NCBI GenBank assembly: GCA_963713805.1
Contig: CAVQNF010000036.1
Location: forward strand, 1 to 64,000
Direction: 5' to 3'
Length of the DNA: 64,000 nucleotides
From: GAS188 sp963713805
GTDB taxonomy: Bacteria; Pseudomonadota; Alphaproteobacteria; Rhizobiales; Beijerinckiaceae
In this document: one piece after another, positions 8,776-17,715 of the stretch
Numbering within the stretch: position 1 is the stretch's first letter
Layout: every line of letters starts with the position of its first letter
Position numbers and translations under genes: made by a program
The notes under the pieces: generated by a model
Seen by the model: only the letters and a program-made list of their open reading frames with translations
Told to the model about the DNA's origin: nothing
Database searches by the model: none

Positions 8776-9798
8776 TCAAACCGACCAGCTTTGCGCCTTT
8801 CGGCGAGGTGCCACTCCTCGATGCAGCAGTGGACGGACCGTAGTCGCCACGTCTTCCTTGAAGAGCCGCTCGAAATAATCGATGGTCTTCAACAGCCCCT
8901 CGCGCAGCGGTACTGTTGGTTTCCAGCCGAGCAGCTCGTTAGCCTTGCTGATATCCGGTCGCCTTTGCTTCGGGTCGTCGACGGGCAGTTGCATGTGGAT
9001 GATGCGCGAGGAGGAGCCGGTAAGATCGATCACGATTTCCGCGAGCTCGCGCATCGCGAATTCGCCCGGGTTGCCGAGATTGACCGGCCCGGTGATCCCA
9101 TCCGCGGTTCTCATGAGGCGCATGAGACCGTCGACCAGATCGTCCACATAACAGAAGGACCGGGTATGGCTGCCATCCCCGTAGACCGTGATGTCCCGGT
9201 TCTGGAGGGCCTGGACGATGAAATTCGAGACGACGCGTCCGTCATCGGGATGCATGCGTGGCCCATAAGTATTGAAGATCCGCGCGACTTTGACGGTCAA
9301 TCCGTGCTGTCGGTGGTAGTCGAAGAACAACGTCTCGGCGCAGCGCTTTCCCTCATCGTAGCAGGACCGAGGACCAATCGGATTGACATTGCCCCAATAA
9401 TCCTCGGCCTGCGGATGAACTGAAGGGTCGCCATAGACCTCCGAGGTCGATGCCTGCAGGATCTTTGCCTTCATCCGCTTGGCGAGCCCGAGCATGTTGA
9501 TGGCCCCGTGAACGCTGGTCTTGGTCGTCTGCACGGGGTCGAGCTGGTAGTGGATCGGCGAGGCGGGGCAGGCAAGATTGTAGATCTCGTCGACTTCGAC
9601 ATAGAGCGGGAAGCAGACGTCATGGCGCAACAGCTCGAATCTCGGATTTGACAGCAGGTGATGAACGTTTCGTCGCGCGCCCGTATACAAATTATCGACG
9701 CAGAGGACCTCATGCCCTTGTTGCAGCAGCCGCTCACATAGATGAGAGCCGATGAACCCGGCACCTCCGGTGACCAGTATCCGCGACTTGGTGCGCAT
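8776..9798 (-). CDS. UDP-glucuronate decarboxylase / UDP-xylose synthase-like SDR epimerase
   Basis: A 340-residue NAD-dependent extended SDR. It has the Rossmann motif TGGAGFIGSHL at residues 8-18, STSEVYGDP, and a YDEGK catalytic Tyr-x3-Lys, as in UDP-glucuronate decarboxylases that convert UDP-glucuronate to UDP-xylose through an NAD-bound keto intermediate. Further family marks are FNTYGPRMHPDDGRV and RSFCYVDD. The ATG at 9798 has GGAG seven bases upstream; the codon before it is a TTG that could also be read. It likely supplies nucleotide sugar to exopolysaccharide synthesis and belongs functionally with the genes at 1-2374, from which it is separated by accessory DNA. The 400 bases upstream show no partner gene. 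Confidence 0.88.
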   Translation of the reverse strand: MRTKSRILVTGGAGFIGSHLCERLLQQGHEVLCVDNLYTGARRNVHHLLSNPRFELLRHDVCFPLYVEVDEIYNLACPASPIHYQLDPVQTTKTSVHGAINMLGLAKRMKAKILQASTSEVYGDPSVHPQAEDYWGNVNPIGPRSCYDEGKRCAETLFFDYHRQHGLTVKVARIFNTYGPRMHPDDGRVVSNFIVQALQNRDITVYGDGSHTRSFCYVDDLVDGLMRLMRTADGITGPVNLGNPGEFAMRELAEIVIDLTGSSSRIIHMQLPVDDPKQRRPDISKANELLGWKPTVPLREGLLKTIDYFERLFKEDVATTVRPLLHRGVAPRRKAQSWSV

Positions 9799-10210
9799 CA
9801 AATGCTCCTACGCCCCACGAACGATGTTACATTGAACCCAGGGAACAGCGCCTGTATTTTGAAGGACCAAGTATATCCTGCGGTGCGATAGCTCAAAAAT
9901 TATCTTTGAAGGTATGCGCGGCACTCACCGAAAGAAGTACCCAAAATAGCTTCATGCCCTGTGCCGGGATCGAAACTGCCCAACGAGAATCTGCAAAACG
10001 GCGCCGCGCCGTCGTCGGCGCTCGCGCCGGTTCAATCGGCGGCACCTGATCACTCGCCTGGGGCTGGCGATTTGGGCAGCGCGGCGCTAATGAATGTGAC
10101 GTTGTGGGCAGACTGTCATGCTCGGGACGCTGGCTGTTCCCGGGCAGCGCTACGCTGGCGCCGTCTTGCCTCGGGTGGGTAGGGACTCAGAAGGCGACGG
10201 AGCGGTCAGC
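9799..10210. other. Intergenic region between divergent genes
   Basis: About 410 bases between the leftward epimerase gene and the rightward membrane protein. No frame here has protein-like composition. It is somewhat AT-richer near 9800-9960, where the promoter of the epimerase gene would be expected. No repeat or hairpin was recognised. Confidence 0.35.
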
Positions 10211-10537
10211 GTGTCAGAAGACCTGAAAGAAGCGATTGCGCAGCTCATTTGGGGCGTCTTCGCCATTATCTCCGCACTCGAAGGCTACGTCTTGCTTTCG
10301 GGTGGACAGCTGTCGATGGGATTAGCCAATGTTCTCATCTGTCTCGGCTTGACGGCGCTCACCGTCTATTGGCGCAGGATCGTCTATTATTTCGCGTCGA
10401 ACCCTATGGTCTTGAGAGTGGGCGTCCTCGTGATACTTTTTATTCTTGGGATCATGTATTCGCCGTTGCTGACGTCACGAGAGTTTCTCCAGCAAAAGGT
10501 TGAGAAAGCTGGGCAATTTTCCGGGACATGGGTTTAA
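10211..10537 (+). CDS. Small hypothetical membrane protein
   Basis: A frame of 108 residues from GTG 10211, which has GGAG eight bases upstream. The frame is open further up, but that part looks non-coding. The N-terminus VSEDLKEAIAQLIWG is followed by three hydrophobic segments: about residues 12-35 (GVFAIISALEGYVLLSGG), 40-55 (ANVLICLGLTALTVYW) and 68-85 (LRVGVLVILFILGIMY). No family is recognised. The size and three-helix layout recall holins and small inner-membrane accessory proteins, but nothing else supports that. Confidence 0.5.
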   Translation: MSEDLKEAIAQLIWGVFAIISALEGYVLLSGGQLSMGLANVLICLGLTALTVYWRRIVYYFASNPMVLRVGVLVILFILGIMYSPLLTSREFLQQKVEKAGQFSGTWV

Positions 10538-10723
10538 TTCTCGATCCAAAAGGGCAAACCCAAGGTCTGGTCGAAGTTACGTGGGTGACGTGCCAAGCAA
10601 CGCCCCGCACTCGAGAAAAGGATTTTCTGCTCGGCCGATAGCTGAGCAGCGTCCGGGCCCTTACCTGCGGCGCATGGAAGTGGATAAGATCAAGGAGCGT
10701 CGTAGCGTCGAGCGAAGGCAATC

Positions 10724-11005
10724 ATGCGCATCGTCACGGCAATATTCCTGGCAATGGTCTTGCTGCCGGTGTCGCTGGAGAGCGGCCTCGACGAGGCCGT
10801 CGCGGCCGTCGCCTCAAGGGGAGCCATCACTTCGGCGCAGCTCGATGCGGGCCGCGGAGCGCTCGAGCAGGCCTATTGGGTCCGCCGCTGCGATCACCGA
10901 GGTTGCAGGAGATGGTGGGTGCATGGACCGGGCTTTGCCCGCGGCGAAGGTTGCCGGCTTTGGCGAGCGACGCACTGGGGATTGCGGCGTGCATGGGTTT
11001 GCTGA
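10724..11005 (+). CDS. Small putative secreted protein
   Basis: The frame begins at ATG 10724 with a good signal peptide (MRIVTAIFLAMVLLPVSLES) and continues for 93 residues. The second half is rich in Arg, Trp, Gly and Cys (YWVRRCDHRGCRRWWVHGPG), which recalls the short basic, aromatic-rich exported proteins common in Rhizobiales. The last 20 residues look less protein-like, so the true end could be shifted by an indel. Function unknown. Confidence 0.4.
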   Translation: MRIVTAIFLAMVLLPVSLESGLDEAVAAVASRGAITSAQLDAGRGALEQAYWVRRCDHRGCRRWWVHGPGFARGEGCRLWRATHWGLRRAWVC

Positions 11006-11163
11006 GCACCGATATGGCCGTGCGCGACGTTGAACGACGCTCTGGCAAGTTGACCTCGACGCTTCCTCACTGATTTCTCACGGGAGCGGCGCCGGCATTG
11101 AGCGAGCGGGCGCCAGCGGGCTCGCAATTTCGAAAACAACTACGTCTTGCGGTGTTCGAAAGC

Positions 11164-11499
11164 TTATACGGGCGGCGCGCATCCCGAACAGGCGCCGAGC
11201 GCCTCGGCGGGGTCGATCGACAGGAGCGGTCCGCCCTCTGGATCAGAGCATGGGCTCTCAGACGGATCGGGCGACCTCTGCTTTTCGGCCGCGTTCTCGA
11301 TGGCCTGCGCCAGTGCATCGTATGTATTCGCGACTTCGAGCAGGCTCGACTGGATATCGGCGAAAGTGATTGCCGCCGCTCGCATCCGCAACTCTTCAGC
11401 CCTCATCCGATAGTCCGCGCCCCTGACTTTGGCGCCATGGAGCAGGCTGTTGGCGGCATCGTTCATGGCCTCGGCATACTGGCAGACGAGCCCCGCCAT
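11164..11499 (-). CDS. Small hypothetical helical protein
   Basis: A 111-residue frame from ATG 11499, with GGAG six bases upstream; a GTG four codons earlier is weaker. The central part (YRMRAEELRMRAAAITFADI then LLEVANTYDALAQAIENAAE) follows the pattern of a widespread rhizobial small-protein type, roughly YR-RAEE-R--A-----D--R--LL-IA--YD-LA---E, predicted to be two helices. The C-terminus is acidic and Pro/Cys-containing. A shorter, eroded relative is visible at 12495-12680. Function unknown; the name is descriptive only. Confidence 0.6.
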   Translation of the reverse strand: MAGLVCQYAEAMNDAANSLLHGAKVRGADYRMRAEELRMRAAAITFADIQSSLLEVANTYDALAQAIENAAEKQRSPDPSESPCSDPEGGPLLSIDPAEALGACSGCAPPV

Positions 11500-11511
11500 A
11501 TCCAGCTCCAC

Positions 11512-12112
11512 AAATGGTCTAGATCGTTTGGGAACGTAGTAGCTCGGTGGCCTGGCTATTGCGGCCGCAAGCTGCGATTGCCAGCACTGGCGCTCTCCTC
11601 TCTTACGGCGGTCATGGCGCTGATGATTGCCGGCAATCTTGAGTTCAATCGCTGAAATCTTCTGTTGATGCTGGCCAGCAGAACGCCGCGCTGATCGGTT
11701 GGGCGAAGACCGTCCCTGCCCTGTCGCGCGCCAAGCGGCGTCGGCTCATTGACGGCCTCGGTTTATCGGGTCCTTGAGCTCGACCGATCAGATTTGACGC
11801 GTGAGCGCCTCGCCTGCCGCCGCCTCGACTTTCCGCGATCGAATCCACAATGAGGGACGATCGATCTCCTTGGCCGCCCCTATGTGTGCAAAGGTCCGAT
11901 AGGGGTTTTTTAGCGACGTTGGGATCGCGACCCAACCTTCAAGCGGGCGCGACGCCAGTTACATGGTGAAGACCTCGTGTCAGCGACGTTTTATGGCCAG
12001 ATTCGATTTTCGCAACGGACCGCTTCCCCCGATCAGCGAAAATCCCCGCCGAGCGCGAATTCATCAAGACGGGAACGATCGATCGACAGGCGTGGCGGCG
12101 GACTTCAAGGAT
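11512..12112. other. Non-coding stretch
   Basis: About 600 bases with only short, compositionally biased frames on both strands. I found no conserved protein, RNA gene or repeat. It separates two minus-strand small genes. Confidence 0.35.
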
Positions 12113-12277
12113 TCACGCAGGTCGCCCGAGAAACGCCGAAATCAGGTAAGCGAGCAGGAAGAGCGCCACCGTCAGATAACCGACGTTCGCGACCGATTGC
12201 CCTGTTTGGCATTGGTCGACGAAGCCTCCGATGGCCACGCAGCTCATCCTGCCGATACCATTGGCAATTGCCATCAT
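12113..12277 (-). CDS. Small single-pass membrane protein of 54 residues
   Basis: The start at 12277 (ATGATG) is decided by a near-perfect AAGGAG seven bases upstream, although the frame is open to 12307. The protein is MMAIANGIGRMSCVAIGGF, a short polar segment with Cys, then one clear membrane helix (VGYLTVALFLLAYLISAFL) close to the C-terminus. It is below the size that many annotation pipelines keep. No family is recognised. Confidence 0.5.
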   Translation of the reverse strand: MMAIANGIGRMSCVAIGGFVDQCQTGQSVANVGYLTVALFLLAYLISAFLGRPA

Positions 12278-12494
12278 GGCAAGCTCCTTGCTCGCCGTAA
12301 TTCCCATGCAGCTTCGGGTGCAATAATTATGCGAATATTAAAAAGAACGTGAGAATTGTAGCGGCCAGGTTCACAAAAGAACGACCTTGCTTTCGACCGG
12401 GCGTGGGCAACGCAAGGTGGCGCAAGGCCATGTCACCTTGTCCATTCCGGTCGATGACGGAGCCCTGGCGCTCTTGAATTCCTTAGCGGAAGAA

Positions 12495-12680
12495 CTACCG
12501 ACTTCGACGCTCAGGCCCTTCCGCTTCGTCGATGGTTTCGACCTGACGGGCCATTGCCTCATAGGTCTCGACAACTCCGAGCACGGTCATGCGAAGATCG
12601 GGCCGCCCGATCTCCGCAAGCGAGCGCGAATCCGCGCTGCCTTCGCGCGATAGCGGGCAGCACGGTCCCTCGTCCTTGTC
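12495..12680 (-). pseudogene. Eroded relative of the small helical protein at 11164-11499
   Basis: A minus-strand frame ends at TAG 12497-12495 and reads RSLAEIGRPDLRMTVLGVVE followed by TYEAMARQVETIDEA. This matches the pattern D-R--LL-VA-TYDALAQAIE of the gene at 11164-11499. A stop lies in frame near 12700 and no good start is present except the internal ATG at 12590, which would leave 31 residues. It is probably the last part of a duplicated small gene. Low certainty because the match is by pattern only. Confidence 0.35.
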
Positions 12681-12890
12681 TGCGTTTCTCCCATCCCGAG
12701 GTCACTTTACGAAGCCCATCCCGAGGTGTCCAGCCATGGAGCGCGGGATACGCATAACCATTCGTCCGAATGGTTGAAAGCGGCAGTGGAGCCTCCCCTC
12801 TCGGCCACCGCATGATCAATGGCGAGCTCTCGATTTCAGCGTCTCGGCTGCGATGCGCCGGCGATGATGTCGCCGCGCATCGGATTGGGC

Positions 12891-14054
12891 TTAGCGTGCA
12901 ACGGGGTGTGTCTTCTGCCATTCGAGAAACTGGCGGAACAAGGCTTCCCGATCTTCCGACCGATCGGGACCGAGGACATTCTGGCTCAGGAACTGTTCAA
13001 ACCTCTTGCGGACATCGTTCGTCACCGCGGCGTTGCTGTTGGCGTCGAGCCATTCCTGCGCGGGCCGGAAACGGACCCATCCCGGCAAAGGCGCATTGAG
13101 CGCCACTTCCTTCCACTTCGGATGGAACGGCGGCTGCTGCAACTGACTGATCTTGCCGAAGAACGCATCGACAAAGCGCGCGAGCCTGCGATAGCGTTCC
13201 GTGTTGTGAGGCCAGTTGAAGGCCGCTAGCACCGCTGGCACCGCGACCGTATCGACGGCATCGCCCTTGTCGATGAGATTTGGATAGTTGTCCGAAATCA
13301 ATTGTGCCGGCAGATAGTCCGACTGCAGCGATTTGGCATATTCGATAGGAACGAGGTGCAGATTGGAATCCTTGATCAGCGTCGTGGCCTTGGAAGGTTG
13401 CCCCTGCACCGCGACCACGGCATCAAGCTCGCCTTTCGACAGCTTGTCGTAGGCGATGCGCTGCTCGATGTAGACGAAATTCGGATGGATCCCGAGTCGG
13501 TCGAAAATAGTGATCGCGGTTATGAACGTGCCGCCGTTCGGCAGATCGATGGATACCTTCTTTCCTTCCAGATCCGCGAGGCTGTGGACGCTTTTCGGCG
13601 CCACGACATGCACCTCCTCATTGTAGAGCTTGGTGATATACGTGAACTGCCCCTTGATGTTGTTGGCGAACCCCTTCTTCTCCAGGTAGTCGAGCGTATC
13701 TGATCGGACGATCCCGAGATCCACGCCCTTGAGGTACAGAATATCGGCGACGCTCTGAACCGAGCCGCGCCCGACAATGGAGAGGACCCTCAGGTTTTCG
13801 CCGTCGTCGAGGACCAATTCGAGATCAGCCCCGATCTGCACATAGGTTCCCCCGATCGTTCCCGATATCAATGTGACCGTATTGGCGTTGAGGCGAGATG
13901 ATGTTTCCCGCGTCCCGTTCCCGTAACGAAATATCGCTTTGAGGCCTTCGCTGACCGAGCCGGGATCCACCTCGGTCTCGGCCGCCCAACCCACGCCGAC
14001 GAGTGAAATCAGCATGACGGCGACCGCAAAAATCCGGCTGACATTCCATCCCAT
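12891..14054 (-). CDS. TAXI-family TRAP-type solute-binding protein
   Basis: A 387-residue exported protein with an N-terminal signal (AVAVMLISLVGVGWA) and the TAXI/NMT1-like fold: LISGTIGGTYVQIGADLELV near residues 62-80, RVLSIVGRGSVQSVADILYL, VDLGIVRSDTLDYL, HSLADLEGKKVSIDLPN and a second lobe with VAAVQGQP-type GELDAVVAVQGQP. TAXI proteins deliver organic acids or amino acids to fused 4TM-12TM TRAP permeases in the inner membrane, but no permease gene is nearby. A C-terminal extension of about 60 residues (VRKRFEQFLSQ and beyond) goes past the usual end of the family. It is 120 bases downstream of the large repeat-rich membrane protein on the same strand, so the two may be co-transcribed. 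Substrate unknown. Confidence 0.8.
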   Translation of the reverse strand: MGWNVSRIFAVAVMLISLVGVGWAAETEVDPGSVSEGLKAIFRYGNGTRETSSRLNANTVTLISGTIGGTYVQIGADLELVLDDGENLRVLSIVGRGSVQSVADILYLKGVDLGIVRSDTLDYLEKKGFANNIKGQFTYITKLYNEEVHVVAPKSVHSLADLEGKKVSIDLPNGGTFITAITIFDRLGIHPNFVYIEQRIAYDKLSKGELDAVVAVQGQPSKATTLIKDSNLHLVPIEYAKSLQSDYLPAQLISDNYPNLIDKGDAVDTVAVPAVLAAFNWPHNTERYRRLARFVDAFFGKISQLQQPPFHPKWKEVALNAPLPGWVRFRPAQEWLDANSNAAVTNDVRKRFEQFLSQNVLGPDRSEDREALFRQFLEWQKTHPVAR

Positions 14055-14174
14055 GCTAACCTCTCACAGAAGTGCTCGTGTTCCGGGGAAACATTGCCTT
14101 CGGCCGCGAATGGCTCCGCGACCGCCGAGAAGCCGTCCGGCGGGGCTGCCTTGGCCGGGCATCGGCTGCCCTCA

Positions 14175-16736
14175 TCACTCGTAGCCTGCGAGCAACTGCA
14201 GCCGTTCGGGTGCCGCGGCCGATCCCAATTCCTGCGCCCTTTTGTACCACGTCCGGGCCTTCTCGATGTCCGGCGTCGGGCCTTGCAGGCCGAGCTTCTT
14301 CAAGGCGATCGGATCATAGGTACCGGCCAAGGATAAAGCCGCTTGCGCCTCACCGGCTTCGGCGGCGCGCTGCAGCACCAAACGCGCCGAGGCGAGATCA
14401 CCGCTCGCGATTAAGCTCTCGCCCCGTTTCACCAGCGCCGCGAGCTCACCCGTTTCGAGGTGTCGTACAACGAAGGCGGGTTTCGTCGTTTGTGCCGCTG
14501 CGGACGCAATCCACTCGAGGTGCACCGTCTTGTGGTCGGCAACACGGTCGGTGGCGAGGCGCAAATCGAGCGCGAGTTCCATGGCGCCGACAAAGCCTTG
14601 CGGCGGTCGGACCCGAACGTCGGGCAAGTCAGCCGCCGTCAGCTGCCAGCCATCGGTGCCCGAAGCGCGACCCACGTTCAATGTCGACCCGGCCGCAAGC
14701 CCCTTGATATCGATCCGGGCTCCGGCAGGGGCGTTGCTGAGTGAAACATTCAATAGAAGCGCTTCGCCCGTTCCCCGTGACGACGCCTGACCGATGATGA
14801 GGCGAACAGCCGGCGGGTTCGCCGGATTGATCGGCGTGCCGGGTGTTGCTTGCGCCAGTGCCTGCGGAGGCGAGGGTGTAACCGACGGCGGGGATACGGG
14901 CGGTTGCACCTTCGGCTCATCCGCCGCAACCGATGCCTGCCCCTCGGTCTCTCCGTCGGAGGAGTGGGTTCTCGGAGTTGCGGATGGAAAGACCAGCTCG
15001 TCGGGGACCGATGCTGCGCTCGCGATGGCTTCCGCCTTGGGGGATGCCGAAGACGAGGGGGCGAATGCCGGCAGCGATGCGGGCGCTTGCGGCGTTGCCT
15101 GATCGGCCACATCCGACGCGCGCCCCTCAGACTTCTCGTCGCCGGTGGAGAGGGTTCTTGGAGCGATAGATGAACCGATCAACTCTTCCCGGGATGACGG
15201 CGAGCTTGCGTCCGAGGGTCGCTCCCTGGCGGGCAGGTCTCCCGTGACGGGCACGAGGGACATCTCCGTCGGCGCGGTCGCCTGTGCCGTTCGAGGCCAA
15301 TCCGACGGTGTTGGGGACGCCGTGGCAGCGACGTCGGCCGGTTGCTCGGCCGCTGCGGTCGCCTGGTCGGATGGGGCCGGCAAATGAGCGGCATCTCGCG
15401 CCGAGCGGGCGACCTCCATCCGCGCGCTCTCGGCGACGCGCGCAGGCAGGTCTTCGGCCGCATTCTCGATGTCGACGACGGGCGCCGGGCCCGCCGACAC
15501 CGGGCCCAACGCGATATCTCTGCTTGGCGATGACGGCGCCCCTGCGGTCTCAGCCTCGCCCGGCTGGCCAGAAGATAGTGCGGCGACGACGCCGGCGGAT
15601 TGTTCGGCCGCTGCGACCGCCGCGTCGGATGGCGGCGGCGAAGGCGTGCGATCAACCACCCTCCGATCAGTGTCTGCAACCGCGGTGGGCGGCTCCACGG
15701 GCACATCATCAGCCTTGTTGACGGGCACCGGGCTCGCCGAGACGACGGCGAACGCGCTGCCGCCGCCTGCGAATGCCGGCCTCTGTGAGGTCCCGGCCTC
15801 GCCGGGCGGGGCAATCATCGGCGCGTCGACGACGCCAGCCGATTGCTCCGCCACCTCGGTCACCTCGTCGGATGGCGGGGACGCAGGCGCGGGACCAAGC
15901 ACCGTCAGATCGGCGTCGGCGACCCGGGCAGGCGCCTGCGTAGCCACGTCATCTGCTTTGTTGACGGGTGCCATGCTCGCGGAGATCGGGCCAACCGCGA
16001 TGACAGGACCTGACGGTACGAGCGCTTGTGCAGTGTCGGCATCGCCCGGCGCAGCCGTCGTCGACGCGACGACGGTGCCGGCCCCTTGCTCAGGCACCGC
16101 GGCCGTTTGATCGGGGGTGGATGGCGCACGAGCGGGGTCAGGCACCGTCTGGTCGGTACCGACGACTCGGGCTGGCAGCAGCTCGGCGAGGTCATCAACC
16201 TTGATGAGCGGCATCGGGTTTGGAGATGCGTGCGCCTTTACAGTCTCGGCTTCTCCCACGGTGGCCACGACACCTTCCGCCGCTTGCTTGTCGCGCATAA
16301 CGAAATGATTTGGATTGGCAGCCTGCGAGGGCTTCAGAAGGTTGCCCCTCATTTTCGCGAACCGTTCCTTGGCTGCGGGGTTCGCGCTGGTTGCCGGCCC
16401 ATCGCCCACCGGCACGAGCATCACCACGACCGCCGCTGTTCCGATGGCGAGCAAAAGAAGCGGCGCCGCGAGGGCGCGGGCACATCGCGATGCCACGCTT
16501 CGCTCATAAAAGGAACGCGGCGCGCAGGCGCCTTGCGCCGCAGCGGCCGGGTGCGCGATCGTGTCAAGGAGCACAGTCGCACGCACCAGGAACTGGCGGG
16601 CATCAGCGTCGAAACGTCGGTCGTCCCGCTCCTTCACATCCTGAGGCAACCTGCGCTCGTCGACGACGAAATCGCGCAATTGCCGCTCGAGGGCGTCCAG
16701 ATCGATGCGTCGAATGGAGGAGTTCGCGAAGATCAT
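14175..16736 (-). CDS. Large membrane-anchored repeat protein with Sel1-like C-terminus
   Basis: The ATG at 16736 is preferred because AAGGG stands six bases upstream; the frame opens 22 codons earlier at a TTG. The protein is about 853 residues: a charged cytoplasmic start of about 90 residues, one membrane helix (ALAAPLLLLAIGTAAVVVML), then about 500 residues rich in Ala, Pro and Ser built from at least four imperfect units of about 80-90 residues carrying V-KADDV, ARVADAD, PPSD and AEQSAGVV. Next comes a beta-type domain (LIIGQASSRGTGEALLLNVS), and finally Sel1-like helices (SARLVLQRAAEAGEAQAAL, KARTWYKRAQELG). The layout suggests an inner-membrane protein spanning the periplasm with a protein-binding end. 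No enzymatic motif is visible. Upstream is a tiny ORF, downstream a TAXI receptor. Confidence 0.72.
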   Translation of the reverse strand: MIFANSSIRRIDLDALERQLRDFVVDERRLPQDVKERDDRRFDADARQFLVRATVLLDTIAHPAAAAQGACAPRSFYERSVASRCARALAAPLLLLAIGTAAVVVMLVPVGDGPATSANPAAKERFAKMRGNLLKPSQAANPNHFVMRDKQAAEGVVATVGEAETVKAHASPNPMPLIKVDDLAELLPARVVGTDQTVPDPARAPSTPDQTAAVPEQGAGTVVASTTAAPGDADTAQALVPSGPVIAVGPISASMAPVNKADDVATQAPARVADADLTVLGPAPASPPSDEVTEVAEQSAGVVDAPMIAPPGEAGTSQRPAFAGGGSAFAVVSASPVPVNKADDVPVEPPTAVADTDRRVVDRTPSPPPSDAAVAAAEQSAGVVAALSSGQPGEAETAGAPSSPSRDIALGPVSAGPAPVVDIENAAEDLPARVAESARMEVARSARDAAHLPAPSDQATAAAEQPADVAATASPTPSDWPRTAQATAPTEMSLVPVTGDLPARERPSDASSPSSREELIGSSIAPRTLSTGDEKSEGRASDVADQATPQAPASLPAFAPSSSASPKAEAIASAASVPDELVFPSATPRTHSSDGETEGQASVAADEPKVQPPVSPPSVTPSPPQALAQATPGTPINPANPPAVRLIIGQASSRGTGEALLLNVSLSNAPAGARIDIKGLAAGSTLNVGRASGTDGWQLTAADLPDVRVRPPQGFVGAMELALDLRLATDRVADHKTVHLEWIASAAAQTTKPAFVVRHLETGELAALVKRGESLIASGDLASARLVLQRAAEAGEAQAALSLAGTYDPIALKKLGLQGPTPDIEKARTWYKRAQELGSAAAPERLQLLAGYE

Positions 16737-16805
16737 TTCAGCCCTTGCGGCGACCCTCGGCGCCGCGCCCCCACGACACTTCCGGTCCGTGCTGGGGAGC
16801 AAGTC

Positions 16806-16991
16806 TCATGTCTTGACCGCCGGCCGCTCGCAAATCTCGCCGATTTCGGTCCTCACACGGGTTTCAAGGGCGTCATCGTCGGTGGCAAGCCGCAATATTT
16901 CACGCGTCAAGGCACCATGATTTTTTGCAATGGACGGAAGAGCCGCGAGCAGCGTTGCGAGCTGTCGTTGCGCCATCACCGTCATCTCCAT
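16806..16991 (-). CDS. Small hypothetical protein of about 60 residues
   Basis: A minus-strand frame with three possible ATG starts. The one at 16976 (MAQRQLATLLAALP) has GGAG nine bases upstream and gives 56 residues; the first gives 61. The translation is helical and charged (LTREILRLATDDDALETRVR) and ends in AVKT. It ends 69 bases before the large repeat protein starts, on the same strand, so it could be the first gene of that operon. No family recognised. Confidence 0.45.
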   Translation of the reverse strand: MEMTVMAQRQLATLLAALPSIAKNHGALTREILRLATDDDALETRVRTEIGEICERPAVKT

Positions 16992-17244
16992 CCTGGGCGC
17001 TCGCTCCGCGGGCGACTAGCCGGAATTGGACATCGACGAGTTTGTCTTTGCTTGGGCGGAGTAGGTTAACGGCTTGCGTGTTGTCCACTGAGAATAGGAG
17101 GTACTCCATCAAGCCGAGGTTGTGGACCCGCGACCGGGTTGTTCCTTTCGAGTTTGGCCGCCGATGCTCGGGGTCCATGAAGCCCGTGCAGGCAACAACC
17201 CGATCGCCCTTAGATGCGTGATCTCGCGCGCCTGAGCGGGCCCC

Positions 17245-17715
17245 TCACTTCACCGGATCTTTCCCGGAACTCCCGTCCGCCCCCTGAACCAGATCATTGC
17301 ATTGTTGCGAGTAGCGGGATGACAAGACTGACATTCCCGAGCAGCTCCCGATCAGATGTCGCTCGCGGGTTAGATTGAGCCTGAGGCGCATCGCTACATC
17401 GGCGCTCGACAATCCGACGGCATCCGCGGCGGCCCGCGACCTTCGTTCGAGTTCCTCGTTCGCAAGCTCGGCAGACGAGGGGTGCTTTTCGTTCCCCGGG
17501 GAACATTCCTGGAAGATCGAAAAGAAAGCGATGCAAACGGAAAGCTCCGCCTGCAAGTTGTCGATGGCTTCTTTCGTCTTCGCTCCATCCTGCGCGCCCG
17601 CAGCCCGAACGAGGAATAACCCTCCGAAAAGGGCACCGGCGATGCCCAGTGACACCCGAACCAGTGCTCGAGCAACTCGCCCGTTCAAGCAATGGCCATC
17701 GTTCGCGGGCATCAT
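17245..17715 (-). CDS. Hypothetical secreted protein
   Basis: The frame runs from 17838, but the first part is not protein-like. From ATG 17715 it encodes about 156 residues with a signal peptide (VRVSLGIAGALFGGLFLVRA, cleavage likely after AGA) and a mature helical domain: TKEAIDNLQAELSVCIAFFS, two Cys residues in ECSPG, ELANEELERRSRAAADAVG, and a C-terminus with Cys (SCSGMS, QQCND). The even Cys content and the exported location suggest disulfide-bonded periplasmic protein. No known family is recognised. It is divergent from the liv operon. Confidence 0.55.
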   Translation of the reverse strand: MMPANDGHCLNGRVARALVRVSLGIAGALFGGLFLVRAAGAQDGAKTKEAIDNLQAELSVCIAFFSIFQECSPGNEKHPSSAELANEELERRSRAAADAVGLSSADVAMRLRLNLTRERHLIGSCSGMSVLSSRYSQQCNDLVQGADGSSGKDPVK

